Shown one piece after another: positions 55,753 through 64,000 of a stretch of 64,000 nt of DNA (positions are counted from its first letter, which is position 1; the number at the start of each line of letters is the position of its first letter). Both the position numbers and the translations under genes were made by a program. The stretch is from Mycobacterium sp. ELW1 (GTDB lineage Bacteria; Actinomycetota; Actinomycetes; Mycobacteriales; Mycobacteriaceae), in the NCBI RefSeq assembly GCF_008329905.1, contig NZ_CP032155.1, positions 2,480,001 to 2,544,000 on the forward strand, in the 5' to 3' direction. The notes under the pieces were generated by a model. It saw only the letters and a list, made by a program, of their open reading frames with translations. It was not told the DNA's origin and made no database searches.

Positions 55753-57501
55753 GTCCAGCCGCTGCGCCTGTTCGGCGGCCAACCGCGCCGAACGCGCGGC
55801 CGAGGCCCACTGTGCCCACGGTCCGGCCGAGGCCAGCGGTGACGTCAAACCCGTTGTGGCGCTGACGATTCGCACGCCCGTACTGTTCAGCCAGCGTGTG
55901 ATCAGAGCGGTTTCTTCGACGAGCGCGCCGCCCAGGGGCGCCGGCCGGGGGAGCACCACCTGCGCGCCTGCTCGCAGGGCTTCGACCACGGGCATCGGCG
56001 GAACCCGACGCGGCGCGACGCCGGCCGCGGCGAGTTGGCCATGCCGGATCACCGCCAGCTGCCAGCCGCCCGCACCATCGGGGCCTGCGGCGACGATTTC
56101 CTCGACCGCGGCCAGAGCGCGCAGCCGCTGCCCCCGCCACAGCACGTCGACGGCCGAGGCGATGTGGTCGCGCAGCCGCGCCGCGCTCTCGTAGCGGGAC
56201 TTCTGCGCCAGGGCGCCGACCTGGTCGACGGCCGCACCGAGCGGGGCGTTGTCCAGACCTTCGATCAGCGCGGCCGCCAGCTGTGGAGCCGCCGCGTACT
56301 GATCGGCGGTGATGCCGCGCGGGGCGGGGCAGGGGGAGACCTCGCGCTCGGGGCAGGACGGCCCGTGCTCGGCCGCGCGGCCGATGCGGCTGGTGCAGGT
56401 GCGCACACCGGTGAACCGGGCGATCAGCTCGGCGGTATCCAGGGCGTCGGCCCGCGACCGGAACGGGCCGATCGCGCGGTCGTGCCGCGGCTCGCGCACC
56501 ACCGAGAGCCGTGGGAACGCCTCGTCGGTGAGGACCACCCACCACCAGCGGTGCGGAAAGCGGGACCGGCGGTTGTACGGCGGCGCATGCGCGGCCAGCA
56601 GCCGAAGCTCACGCACCCCGGCTTCCAGCGCGTGGGCGCATTCGACATGGTCGACCGCCGTCGCCAGGGCCACCATCTCCTTCATCCGCCCGCGCGGGTC
56701 GGCGCCGTTGAAGTACTGGCCCACCCGGCGGTGAAGATCGGTCGCGGTGCCGACGTAGAGCACTTCGCGTGCCGGCCCGCGGAACAGGTACACCCCGGGC
56801 TTGCGCGGCAGGTTGCGGGCCAAAACCCGTTTGCTCCGTTGGGCATTCGAGATGTTGGGCAGATACCCGCGCAGATCGGTGTAGGTGTGCACGCCCTGAT
56901 TGCCGACCCGCTCGATCAGCGCGTGCAGCACGTCGACGGTGGCGCGGGCGTCGTCGAGCGCTCGGTGGGTCGGCTTGGTGGCGGAGCCGACCAGCGCGGC
57001 CAGCGTGGACAGTCGCACGCTGGGCGCCTCCTCGCGGGTCAGCACGCGGCGGGCCAGTCGCACCGTGCACAGCACCGGCGGGCGGGGCCACGGGATGCCG
57101 CACTGCTCGGCGGCGGACTTCAGGAAGCCGATGTCGAATCCGGCGTTGTGGGCGACCAGCACGGCGCCACGGGCGAATTCGAGGAACATCGGCAGTACGG
57201 CGGCGATGGTCGGCGCGTCGTGGACCATCGCGGTGGTGATGCCGGTGAGCTGAACGATCTGCGGGGGGATGGACCGCTGCGGGTCCACGAGGGTGGCGAA
57301 CTCGCCGAGCACCTCACCGCCACGGACCCGGACCGCGCCGATCTCGGTGATCGCGTCGCGGGAGCCGTCGGCCGACGCGGTGGCCCGCCCGCCGGTGGTT
57401 TCCAGGTCGACCACCACGAAGGTGGTCTCCCGCAGCGATACGTCGGCTTCCGGGTCGACGTCGGCGAAGCTCAGCTGAGCATCGATCGGTGTGGCCGCCA
57501 C
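55627..57501 (-). CDS. DEDDh exonuclease fused to a GIY-YIG/UvrC-like domain (Rv2191-like)
   Basis: 624 aa. The N-terminal DnaQ-type exonuclease (about residues 20-195) has [19 protein letters not shown] and [13 protein letters not shown] (the DEDDh residues). A UvrC-like GIY-YIG domain follows at about residues 230-310 ([26 protein letters not shown]), then a UvrC-like tail with Cys-rich [19 protein letters not shown]. It is annotated in mycobacteria as a DNA polymerase epsilon-like or UvrC-like protein; the role, perhaps repair, is unproven. GTG 57501 lies 8 nt after TACCGT. Confidence 0.9.
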   Translation of the reverse strand: MAATPIDAQLSFADVDPEADVSLRETTFVVVDLETTGGRATASADGSRDAITEIGAVRVRGGEVLGEFATLVDPQRSIPPQIVQLTGITTAMVHDAPTIAAVLPMFLEFARGAVLVAHNAGFDIGFLKSAAEQCGIPWPRPPVLCTVRLARRVLTREEAPSVRLSTLAALVGSATKPTHRALDDARATVDVLHALIERVGNQGVHTYTDLRGYLPNISNAQRSKRVLARNLPRKPGVYLFRGPAREVLYVGTATDLHRRVGQYFNGADPRGRMKEMVALATAVDHVECAHALEAGVRELRLLAAHAPPYNRRSRFPHRWWWVVLTDEAFPRLSVVREPRHDRAIGPFRSRADALDTAELIARFTGVRTCTSRIGRAAEHGPSCPEREVSPCPAPRGITADQYAAAPQLAAALIEGLDNAPLGAAVDQVGALAQKSRYESAARLRDHIASAVDVLWRGQRLRALAAVEEIVAAGPDGAGGWQLAVIRHGQLAAAGVAPRRVPPMPVVEALRAGAQVVLPRPAPLGGALVEETALITRWLNSTGVRIVSATTGLTSPLASAGPWAQWASAARSARLAAEQAQRLDSELLGEPHPTRQELFGRPGVDRLRGASQPVLPARQPFGVAG

Positions 57502-57509
57502 AGCAACTG

Positions 57510-57515
57510 ACGGTA
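57510..57515 (-). promoter_or_regulatory. -10 hexamer TACCGT for the exonuclease gene
   Basis: TACCGT on the minus strand ends 8 nt before the GTG at 57501. No Shine-Dalgarno is visible. Confidence 0.45.
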
Positions 57516-57613
57516 AGCAGCCCCACCGACAACGGCGGTGTGCCACTCCGTGGGGACGGACTTGTCGGTGGCCGGCGATAGCGTGCGGCCAACTCGATAG
57601 AAGGAGTCCCGAG

Positions 57614-57835
57614 ATGGGAATGGAGCCAGCCGAACCAGTCGTCATCGACTGCGACGACTGTGCGGTGCGCGGCCCTGGTTGTCGCGACTGTGTGGTGAGC
57701 GTATTGCTCGGTGTCCCGGAAACTTTGCTGGAGGATGAACGGGCGGCCCTTGAGGTGCTCGCTGAGGCGGGCTTGGCGCCGAAATTGCGGTTGGTGCCGA
57801 TCCACCGCACCGGCGGGCGGGGGCTGGCCAGCTAG
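57614..57835 (+). CDS. Small Cys-rich protein with paired CxxC motifs
   Basis: 73 aa. Residues about 13-27 read [14 protein letters not shown]: two CxxC pairs separated by a short loop (a further Val-rich segment follows), as in small zinc ribbons or redox proteins. The C-terminal half is a helix ([26 protein letters not shown]). It resembles no family I can name. The ATG is preceded by AAGGAG about 9 nt upstream. It is divergent from the exonuclease gene and lies upstream of an NlpC/P60 gene. Confidence 0.72.
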   Translation: MGMEPAEPVVIDCDDCAVRGPGCRDCVVSVLLGVPETLLEDERAALEVLAEAGLAPKLRLVPIHRTGGRGLAS

Positions 57836-58012
57836 CGCCGACGCCGCGTGCTGCTACGTTGGATGGCAGGTTGTGACTGGTGTGGTGTGGGTGGCTGAGA
57901 GTCTGCTGAATTTCCGCCCCACGTTTGGACAACGTCGATGCCATTTCGTAACCTGTTCGAGACCTAAGGCACTCGATGCATGAACGTCGACGGCACTTAA
58001 AGGACCGCAATT

Positions 58013-59185
58013 TTGAGCTCTGACCGCAGGTACCTGACTAAACGCGTTCTCAAACGCCCTCTAGTTGGTGGAATTGCGGGCTTCGTTGTCCTATCCGCCG
58101 TTATCTCCGGCGCCTCCCATGCCGACCCCGCCGAAGACGGTGTGGCCAAGCTGAACGAACTGTCACGACAGGCAGAACAGCTCACCGAGTCGATGCATTC
58201 CGCTCAGCTCGATCTTGACAAGAAGCTGCAGGTGGAGACGGTTGCGGAGAAGAAGCACACCGACGACCTCGCCGCAGCTGACAGCGCAAAGGCCCAGTTG
58301 GCGACCTACCAGGGTGCGGTCGACAAATTTGCTGCCGCGGTCTACATGGGCGGCCGCACCGACGGCCTGAACGCGATCCTGACCGCCGAGTCTCCGCAGG
58401 GCCTGATCGACAAGATGGCTGTCCAGCGGGTGATGGCCACCGAGATGGCCGCCCAGATGCAGAGCTACCGCCAGCTGAACGAGCAGCTGCGCCAGGCCGA
58501 GGCCGAATCCGCCAAGTCGGCCGAGGACGCCAAGACCGCCGCCGAGCAGGCCGCCGCGGTCCGCGCCGACCTGCAGCGCAAGCAGTCTCAGCTGCAGGTG
58601 CAGATCTCAGTTGTGAAGTCGCGTTACCAGACGCTCACCCCGGAGCAGCGCACCGCGCTGGCCGCTCCCGGACCGCCGCCGCCGGCCGACATCCTGGCCG
58701 CTCCCGCGCCCGAGGGCTTGCCGCCGCTCAACGATGTGCCGCCGCCCGATGCGCTCCCGCCGGCACCGGACGCCCCGCCGCCGCCGGACGCCGCCCAGGT
58801 GATCCCGATGGCCGCAGTACCGACCCCCGGCGCGGGTGGCGAACAGGGCGCAGTGGCCGTGCAGGCGGCGCTGACCCGAATCGGCGACCCCTACGTCTGG
58901 GGTGGATCGGGTCCCAACCAGTTCGACTGCTCAGGTCTGGTCATGTGGGCCTTCCAGCAGGCCGGCATCTTCCTGCCGCATTCCAGCCAGGCACTGGCCG
59001 CGGGCGGTCAGCCGGTCTCGATGGACCAGATGCAGCCCGGCGACGTCGTGAACTACTACTCCGACGCCTCGCACTCGGCGATCTACATCGGCGACGGGAT
59101 GATGGTCCACGCGTCGACGTTCGGCCGGCCGGTGATGATCTCTCCGGTCAACAACGCCCCGATCTACAACGTCCGTCGCTACTGA
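58013..59185 (+). CDS. Secreted NlpC/P60 peptidoglycan endopeptidase (Rv2190c-like)
   Basis: 390 aa. A signal peptide (residues about 1-38, LVGGIAGFVVLSAVISGASHADP) is followed by a long coiled coil (about 45-205). A Pro-rich linker and the C-terminal NlpC/P60 domain come next, with the catalytic Cys in FDCSGLVMWAF, the His in SHSAIYIG and a third polar residue nearby. It should cleave peptidoglycan stem peptides, like RipA-type hydrolases. The start is TTG, with AAAGGA about 9 nt before it. The coiled coil may inhibit or localise the hydrolase. Confidence 0.93.
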   Translation: MSSDRRYLTKRVLKRPLVGGIAGFVVLSAVISGASHADPAEDGVAKLNELSRQAEQLTESMHSAQLDLDKKLQVETVAEKKHTDDLAAADSAKAQLATYQGAVDKFAAAVYMGGRTDGLNAILTAESPQGLIDKMAVQRVMATEMAAQMQSYRQLNEQLRQAEAESAKSAEDAKTAAEQAAAVRADLQRKQSQLQVQISVVKSRYQTLTPEQRTALAAPGPPPPADILAAPAPEGLPPLNDVPPPDALPPAPDAPPPPDAAQVIPMAAVPTPGAGGEQGAVAVQAALTRIGDPYVWGGSGPNQFDCSGLVMWAFQQAGIFLPHSSQALAAGGQPVSMDQMQPGDVVNYYSDASHSAIYIGDGMMVHASTFGRPVMISPVNNAPIYNVRRY

Positions 59186-59324
59186 CGCACCCCGGCGGCG
59201 CGCACTCGCGGCCGTCCTGGCCGTCGTTCTCATCACCGAGCTGCTCGGTGGCTCGGCACTGGTAGCCGCCCCGGCTGCGACTCCGCCGTCGCCGCGCTCC
59301 GCCGTTCCCGCACCGTCGCCTCTG

Positions 59325-60032
59325 GTGGTCGGCGACGGCCGCACCGTGCGACTGATCAGCCTCGGTGGGGACCGGACCGACGGGTTGCTCACCCGCATCG
59401 CCGGCGACATCGGCGACGCCGTCGCCGCCGTCGAGAGGTTCTGGGGCACCGACTGGGATCGCGAGATCGTCGTCATCGCCACCGGCTCGCAGCAGGAGTT
59501 CCTCGCCCAGGCCGGCCTGGATCCGCGCGGCCAGTGGCAGGACATCGCCGCGGTGTCCGTTGCCGACCAGGTCGACCTCGCGCACCACCGCGCCAGCGGG
59601 CAGCGCATGGTCTTCGCCCCCGGCGCCGTCGAGATGAGTGATCAGTCGTTGCGAATCGTGTTGACCCATGAGCTGTTTCACTTGGCAGCCCGCGCCGACA
59701 CCGCCCTGGATGCGCCGCGCTGGCTGGTCGAGGGGGTGGCCGACTTCGTGGCTCGCCCGCCGACGCCGCTGCCCCCGACCGCTGCCGCGGACACCGCGCT
59801 ACCCGCCGACGCCGACCTCGACGCCGCCGGACCGCAGCGTGTCCACGGCTACGACCGCGCCTGGTGGTTCGCCCGGTTCGTGGCCGACACCTACGGCGTC
59901 GACGCGTTGCGCCGGCTCTACACCGAGGCGTGCGGGCCCGGCCACGGCGACTTCGCGACGGCCGTGCGCCGCGCGCTGGACACCGATACCACCGAGCTAC
60001 GTGCCCGCTGGGCGCGCTGGCTGACCGGCTAG
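59325..60032 (+). CDS. Putative zinc metallopeptidase with HELFH motif; true start probably upstream
   Basis: 235 aa from the first canonical start (GTG 59325). The motif THELFHLAA (HExxH) and the later WLVEGVADFVA Glu indicate a gluzincin peptidase, perhaps cell-wall directed. The same frame is open back to about 59130 and encodes PRRRALAAVLAVVLITELLGGSA, a good signal peptide, but it has no ATG, GTG or TTG. The start is therefore unresolved: a rare codon, coupling with the preceding stop, or a sequence error. It lies directly after the NlpC/P60 gene, as Rv2189c does in M. tuberculosis. Confidence 0.7.
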   Translation: MVGDGRTVRLISLGGDRTDGLLTRIAGDIGDAVAAVERFWGTDWDREIVVIATGSQQEFLAQAGLDPRGQWQDIAAVSVADQVDLAHHRASGQRMVFAPGAVEMSDQSLRIVLTHELFHLAARADTALDAPRWLVEGVADFVARPPTPLPPTAAADTALPADADLDAAGPQRVHGYDRAWWFARFVADTYGVDALRRLYTEACGPGHGDFATAVRRALDTDTTELRARWARWLTG

Positions 60033-60035
60033 CGT
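60030..60035 (+). promoter_or_regulatory. -10 hexamer TAGCGT for pimB
   Basis: TAGCGT, which includes the stop codon of the preceding gene, ends 8 nt before the ATG at 60044, so pimB can have its own leaderless message. Confidence 0.5.
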
Positions 60036-60043
60036 GTACGGCG

Positions 60044-61192
60044 ATGACGCGAGTCCTGCTGGTCACCAATGATTTTCCACCCCGTCGGGGCGGTATCCAG
60101 TCCTACTTGGAGCAATTCGTCGGACGGCTCGCGGACAGTGGCGAACACCAGCTCACGGTCTACGCCCCGACGTGGAAGGACGCCCAGGCCTACGACCGGG
60201 CGGCCGGCTACCGCATCGTGCGCCATCCCGGCACGCTGATGCTGCCCGAGCCCGGTGTGGACCGCCGGATGCGCGAACTGATCCGCGAGCACGACATCGG
60301 CACCGTGTGGTTCGGTGCCGCCGCCCCGCTGGCGCTGCTCGCAGGCCGGGCCCGCGGCGCCGGTGCGCGCCGGGTGGTGGCCAGTACCCACGGCCACGAG
60401 GTGGGCTGGTCGATGCTGCCCATCGCGCGTTCCGCGCTGCGCCGCATCGGCGACACCACCGACGTCGTGACATTCGTCAGTCACTACACCCGAGGCCGGT
60501 TCGCCTCGGCGTTCGGGCCCGACGCCGCACTGGAGCACCTGCCCCCCGGCGTCGATACCGAGCGCTTCCGGCCAGACCCCGGGGCCCGGGCCGACCTGCG
60601 CAGCCGCTACGGACTCGGCGAGCGGCCCACCGTGGTCTGCGTGTCGCGGCTGGTGCCGCGCAAAGGCCAGGACATGCTCATCAAGGCGCTGCCCGGCATC
60701 CGCCGCCGGGTGCCCGACGCCGCGCTGGTGATCGTCGGCAACGGGCCCTACGCCGACGACCTGCACAAGCTCGCAGCGCAGGTCGGCGTCACCGACGATG
60801 TGGTGTTCACCGGGGCGGTGCCCAGCGCCGAGCTGGCGGCCCACTACGCGATGGCTGATGTTTTCGCAATGCCTTGCCGCACAAGGGGTTCCGGGCTCGA
60901 TGTGGAGGGGCTCGGCATCGTGTTCCTGGAGGCGTCGGCTGCGGGCGTGCCGGTGGTGGCCGGCGACTCCGGTGGTGCGCCCGAGACGGTCAAGGACGGC
61001 GAAACCGGTCGGGTGGTGGACGGGCGTTCGGTCGAGGAGATCACCGAGGCCGTGTCGGGCATCCTCGACGACCCCGCGCTCGGCGCGCGGCTGGGGGAGA
61101 CCGGCAGGCGGTGGATCGAGACGGACTGGACCTGGACGGCGCACGCCGCACGGCTTTCCGAACTCCTGCGCGTGGCCGACCACGCCATGTGA
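60044..61192 (+). CDS. pimB: Phosphatidylinositol mannosyltransferase PimB'-like (GT4)
   Basis: 382 aa GT-B glycosyltransferase. The N-terminus MTRVLLVTNDFPPRRGGIQSYLEQF is typical of GT4 enzymes, and the C-terminal E-x7-E is GLGIVFLEASAAGVPVVAGDSGGAPETV (about residue 290). In mycobacteria the orthologue Rv2188c (PimB') adds the second mannose to PIM1. Length (382 vs about 385) and position agree. Its product acts at the inner membrane on phosphatidylinositol mannosides. Confidence 0.92.
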   Translation: MTRVLLVTNDFPPRRGGIQSYLEQFVGRLADSGEHQLTVYAPTWKDAQAYDRAAGYRIVRHPGTLMLPEPGVDRRMRELIREHDIGTVWFGAAAPLALLAGRARGAGARRVVASTHGHEVGWSMLPIARSALRRIGDTTDVVTFVSHYTRGRFASAFGPDAALEHLPPGVDTERFRPDPGARADLRSRYGLGERPTVVCVSRLVPRKGQDMLIKALPGIRRRVPDAALVIVGNGPYADDLHKLAAQVGVTDDVVFTGAVPSAELAAHYAMADVFAMPCRTRGSGLDVEGLGIVFLEASAAGVPVVAGDSGGAPETVKDGETGRVVDGRSVEEITEAVSGILDDPALGARLGETGRRWIETDWTWTAHAARLSELLRVADHAM

Positions 61193-61194
61193 CG

Positions 61195-61854
61195 ATGCTC
61201 AAGATGAGCAGAACCCGGGCTGCCGCGTTCGGCGCCGTCCTCGCCGCGGTGGCAAGCCTCGTCGGCCCGGTTGGCGCCGCGACGGCCGACGTCTGCCCCG
61301 ACGTCGAGGTGATCTTCGCCCGCGGCACCGGTGAGCCGCCCGGCCTCGGGCGGGTGGGACAGGCCTTCGCCGACGCGCTCGCGCCGCGCCTGGACGGGCG
61401 CAGCGTGGACACCTACGCGGTGAACTACCCGGCCAGCTTCAACTTCCTCGCCGCGGCGTCCGGTGCCGACGACGCGGCCGCCCGCATCGCGGACATGGGT
61501 GCGCGCTGCCCGCGGACCACCCTGGTGCTCGGCGGGTTCTCCCAAGGGGCGGCTGCGGTGTCGATGCTGGCCGGTGTCCCGCCGGTGGGTCAGCGGATCG
61601 GCAGCATCGGTTCGGCTCCGCCGCTGCCGCCGGCCGCCGCCGGTCAGATCGCGGCCGTCGCGGTGTTCGGCAACCCGGGGGCCCGGTTCGGCTCGCCGCT
61701 GTCGAACACCGGCCAGTTCGCCGGCCGCGCCATCGACATCTGCAGCGGCGGCGACCCGATCTGCTCGCCCGGCCTCGACCGCGCCGCCCACAGCAACTAC
61801 GAGCTGCCGCCGTACCCCGACCAGGCGGCCGGCTTCGTCGCCGGCCTGCTCTGA
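61195..61854 (+). CDS. Secreted cutinase-family esterase
   Basis: 219 aa. A signal peptide (about residues 1-29, AAAFGAVLAAVASLVGPVGAATA) precedes the cutinase domain: CPDVEVIFARGTGEPPGLG, nucleophile Ser in GGFSQGAA, DICSGGDPIC (Asp) and AAHSNYELPPY (His). Cys residues pair at the start and near the Asp. Mycobacterial cutinase-like proteins are lipid esterases or phospholipases; the substrate is not determined here. ATG 61195 overlaps the region after the pimB stop; 61204 is an alternative. Confidence 0.92.
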   Translation: MLKMSRTRAAAFGAVLAAVASLVGPVGAATADVCPDVEVIFARGTGEPPGLGRVGQAFADALAPRLDGRSVDTYAVNYPASFNFLAAASGADDAAARIADMGARCPRTTLVLGGFSQGAAAVSMLAGVPPVGQRIGSIGSAPPLPPAAAGQIAAVAVFGNPGARFGSPLSNTGQFAGRAIDICSGGDPICSPGLDRAAHSNYELPPYPDQAAGFVAGLL

Positions 61855-61887
61855 GTCGCGGCTCAGCAGATTCACGGGTGCGCTGGC

Positions 61888-61893
61888 TACCCT
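61888..61893 (+). promoter_or_regulatory. -10 hexamer TACCCT for the acyltransferase gene
   Basis: TACCCT ends 6 nt before the GTG at 61900, the usual leaderless arrangement. Confidence 0.5.
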
Positions 61894-61899
61894 CGCGAC

Positions 61900-63027
61900 G
61901 TGCTGGCCGGCCCGAACCTCGACCTCCGCACCGGCTCATCGCAGCCGGTGCGCGGGCGGCTGGCGTCGCTGACCGGGCTGCGCGCCCTGGCGGCGCTGCT
62001 GGTTGTCGGCACCCACGCGGCGTTCGCGACCGGCACGCTCTCGCACGGCTACCTCGGGCTGATGTGTGCGCGGATGGAGATCGGGGTGTCGATCTTCTTC
62101 GCGCTCTCCGGCTTCCTGCTGTTTCGTCCATGGGTGGCCGCGGCGGCCGCCGGCGGGGCTGCGCCCTCGACGCCGGCCTACGCGCAGCGCCGGCTGCGCC
62201 GAGTGATGCCCGCCTACGTGGTCACGGTGCTGCTCGCCTACGGCGTCTACTCCGTCTATTCGACCGGCCCCAACCCCGGCCAGAGCTGGATCGGTCTGCT
62301 CCGCCACCTCACGCTGACCCAGATCTACACCGACAACTATCTGCTGACCTCGCTGCATCAGGGCCTGTCGCAGACCTGGAGCCTGGCCGTCGAGGCGGCG
62401 TTCTATGTCGCGCTGCCGCTGCTGGCCCACCTGCTGCTGGTGGTGGTGTGCGGCGATCGGTGGCGCCCGGGGCGCCTGCTCGTCGCGCTGGCGGGCCTGG
62501 CCGCGATCAGCCCGGTGTGGCTGATCGTCCTGAACAGCACCGACTGGCTACCGAATTCGGCGGGAATGTGGCTGCCAGCGCAGCTGGCCGCGTTCGCAGG
62601 CGGGATGGCGGTGGCGGTCCTGCAGGTGATCGGGGTGCGCTGGCGGGCCGGGCTCGTCATCCCCGCCGCCGTGGCGCTGTACCTGCTGGTATCCACTCCG
62701 CCGGCCGGTGCGGTCACCAGGGCGCTGCTCTACGCCGCGATCGCGATGCTCGTCGTGGCGGCGCCGACGCTGGCCGGGGGTGGCCTGTTCGACCGGCTGC
62801 TCGCCAGCCGGCCCATGGTCTGGCTCGGTGAGATCTCCTACGAGATCTTCCTGCTGCACGTACTGGTGATGGCCGTGGTGTTCGGGGCGGTACTGGGCTG
62901 GCCGTTGTTCACCGGATCGCTGCCGGGCCTGTACCTGCTGACGCTGGGCGCCACCATCCCGCCGGCCTGGCTACTGCACCGGCTCACCGGAGTGCGGTCA
63001 GGTGCCGGGGCAGCCGGCCCACGCTGA
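61900..63027 (+). CDS. Acyltransferase 3 family membrane protein (OafA/YrhL-like)
   Basis: 375 aa with about 9-10 membrane segments. The family block GLRALAALLVVGTHAAF (about residues 25-42, with the catalytic His) is present, as are MEIGVSIFFALSGFLLFRP and QTWSLAVEAAFYVALPLL (WSLxxE). Such proteins O-acylate sugars or glycolipids of the envelope using an acyl donor. The position next to cutinase and fadD15 suggests lipid or cell-wall modification, but the acceptor is unknown. The GTG start follows a -10 by 6 nt. Its end overlaps the opposite-strand gene by 30 nt. Confidence 0.88.
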   Translation: MLAGPNLDLRTGSSQPVRGRLASLTGLRALAALLVVGTHAAFATGTLSHGYLGLMCARMEIGVSIFFALSGFLLFRPWVAAAAAGGAAPSTPAYAQRRLRRVMPAYVVTVLLAYGVYSVYSTGPNPGQSWIGLLRHLTLTQIYTDNYLLTSLHQGLSQTWSLAVEAAFYVALPLLAHLLLVVVCGDRWRPGRLLVALAGLAAISPVWLIVLNSTDWLPNSAGMWLPAQLAAFAGGMAVAVLQVIGVRWRAGLVIPAAVALYLLVSTPPAGAVTRALLYAAIAMLVVAAPTLAGGGLFDRLLASRPMVWLGEISYEIFLLHVLVMAVVFGAVLGWPLFTGSLPGLYLLTLGATIPPAWLLHRLTGVRSGAGAAGPR

Positions 63028-63471
63028 GGCATTCCAGTCCGGATGGGCCTTCATGTTCTCCGCGCACCACTGCGCGCCGTCCTCGGTCGTGCTCTTCCAC
63101 TCGTAGGCCTTCTCGTCCCGGAGGGCCTGCTGGCCCTGTGGGCTGGCTGCCGAGTTGCCGGGCTTGCCTGCCGTGGCGACGGCGGCGTTGCAGTTCAGGA
63201 ACAGCAGCATGGTGTTGTTCACCTGCTGGAAGTTGCTGCCCTTGACCCAGGGTGCCTTCTGCGACCGGGTGACGATGCACTCGTCGGTGGGCAGTTCGGA
63301 CCCGACGCGCCCGCCGACGACGACGGTCATGCCCGACCCGCTCAATGCGCTGGCGGCATCGCTGTAGGTCTCGCCTGCGTAGGCGTCCGCCGACGCGACT
63401 CCGCAGGAGAACACCGATGCCGTCACGGCGAACACCCCGGCCGCACTGGCAGCAACGAACTTATTTCGCAT
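62998..63471 (-). CDS. Small secreted protein with four Cys in the mature part
   Basis: 157 aa. A signal peptide (about residues 1-28, [24 protein letters not shown]) precedes a DUF732-like or PE-free secreted domain that I do not recognise firmly. Blocks are [55 protein letters not shown] and a C-terminal [23 protein letters not shown]. Four Cys in the mature part could form two disulfides. The ATG overlaps the fadD15 3' end by 11 nt, so translation may be coupled. No enzymatic motif is seen. Confidence 0.8.
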   Translation of the reverse strand: MRNKFVAASAAGVFAVTASVFSCGVASADAYAGETYSDAASALSGSGMTVVVGGRVGSELPTDECIVTRSQKAPWVKGSNFQQVNNTMLLFLNCNAAVATAGKPGNSAASPQGQQALRDEKAYEWKSTTEDGAQWCAENMKAHPDWNASAWAGCPGT

Positions 63472-64000
63472 AGATCGCTCCGATCTCGTCGGCGAACTTC
63501 TCCGCCACCACATTGCGCTTGACCTTCAGCGTCGGGGTCAGTTCGCCGGTCTGCACCGTGAAGTCATCCGGCAGGATCCGGAACTTGCGAATCGATTCGG
63601 CATGGGAGACATGCTGATTCGCGTCCTTGACGGCCATCTCGACTTCGGCGATCAGATCCGGATCCGTGCGCAGGTCGCCCACCGTGGCTCCGGCGGCCTT
63701 GCCGTGCTGGGTCTTCCACCCCTCGAACGCCTCAGGGTCGATGGCGATCAGGGCACCGATGAACGGCTGATTGTCGCCGACGGCCATCGCCTGGCTGATC
63801 AGCGGATGGGCCCGCAGGGCGTCTTCGAGCACGGCGGGGGCGACGTTCTTGCCGCCCGCCGTGACGATGATCTCCTTCTTGCGGCCGGTGATCGACACGA
63901 AGCCGTCGGCGTCGATGCTGGCCAGATCCCCGGTGTGGAACCACCCGTCGACGATCGCCTCGCCGGTCGCCTTGTCGTTGCGCCAGTAGCCGTCGAACAC
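63461..64000 (-). CDS. fadD15: Long-chain fatty-acid-CoA/AMP ligase (FadD15-like), 5' end outside window
   Basis: The last 179 codons of an adenylate-forming enzyme. [38 protein letters not shown] is the GRKKE hinge region, and the C-terminal [11 protein letters not shown] carries the catalytic Lys. Long-chain acyl-CoA synthetases of this type activate fatty acids with ATP and CoA. The gene position matches Rv2187 (fadD15). The start lies beyond position 64000, so the N-terminal AMP-binding domain cannot be judged. Confidence 0.9.
   Translation of the reverse strand: MFDGYWRNDKATGEAIVDGWFHTGDLASIDADGFVSITGRKKEIIVTAGGKNVAPAVLEDALRAHPLISQAMAVGDNQPFIGALIAIDPEAFEGWKTQHGKAAGATVGDLRTDPDLIAEVEMAVKDANQHVSHAESIRKFRILPDDFTVQTGELTPTLKVKRNVVAEKFADEIGAIYAK

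Noticed and set aside
59170-59200. Programmed +1 frameshift fusing the NlpC/P60 and metallopeptidase genes
   Set aside because: TAC-TGA-C resembles the RF2 site only loosely and has no upstream stimulatory sequence; retained only as one alternative for the missing start.

Overview
The window is chromosomal DNA from a mycobacterium, most likely a rapidly growing Mycolicibacterium-type species. The G+C content is high. Gene order follows the M. tuberculosis Rv2225-to-Rv2187 block: panB, hip1 and its paralogue, glnA2, glnE, glnA1, RDD and DUF4191 genes, lipA, lipB, dlaT, ephD, pepB, gcvT, ilvE, cobS, cobT, adoK, asnB, ctaC, mmpS3, qcrBAC, ctaE, trpD, an NlpC/P60 gene, pimB and fadD15. Mycobacterial hallmarks include EphD, MmpS3, the qcrCAB/ctaE genes of the bcc-aa3 supercomplex, PimB', cutinase-like proteins and an F420-type oxidoreductase. 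Many genes have a TAnnnT hexamer only 6-8 nt before the start codon and no Shine-Dalgarno, the usual look of leaderless mycobacterial transcripts. I found no rRNA, tRNA, CRISPR array, prophage or insertion sequence, and no gene-free stretch above about 300 bases.

Layout. 1-3.2 kb: the start of a urea/guanidine carboxylase operon (a carboxyltransferase-type protein plus two DUF1989 proteins), divergent from a TetR/AmtR-like repressor, with two inverted operator-like sites between them. 3.2-9.7 kb: enoyl-CoA hydratase, panB, a WS/DGAT acyltransferase and two Hip1-family serine hydrolases. 9.7-23.1 kb: the glutamine synthetase locus (glnA2, glnE, glnA1), interrupted between glnE and glnA1 by a thioesterase, an F420-type oxidoreductase, a winged-helix regulator, and a dabB-dabA-PII-like-carbonic-anhydrase-like operon that looks like a DAB inorganic carbon pump. 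23-32 kb: RDD protein, DUF222/HNH protein, an amidohydrolase, DUF4191, then lipA-lipB-epimerase-dlaT (lipoate synthesis beside a lipoylated E2). 32-44.8 kb: ephD, pepB, gcvT, ilvE, a cobalamin assembly operon (cobU-cobT-cobS), glycerate kinase, an Fe-S carrier and adenosine kinase. 44.8-54.6 kb: asnB and the respiratory genes ctaC, ctaF, mmpS3, qcrB, qcrA, qcrC, ctaE. 54.7-64 kb: trpD, a DEDDh exonuclease/GIY-YIG protein, cell-envelope genes (NlpC/P60 hydrolase, metallopeptidase, PimB', cutinase, acyltransferase) and the end of fadD15.

How it fits together. The left third is nitrogen- and carbon-centred: AmtR-like control of urea/guanidine use, GlnR-like boxes before both glnA1 and glnA2, the GS adenylyltransferase, and a bicarbonate pump with its own PII-like protein. 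The best candidate for an under-described system is this DAB operon, because its carbonic-anhydrase-like partner lacks the catalytic Arg and a divergent winged-helix gene faces a promoter holding a perfect palindrome. Other points to check are a frameshift in ctaC, two secreted-protein genes whose signal peptide has no canonical start, and two 16-bp tandem duplications that each span a stop codon (glnE, asnB).
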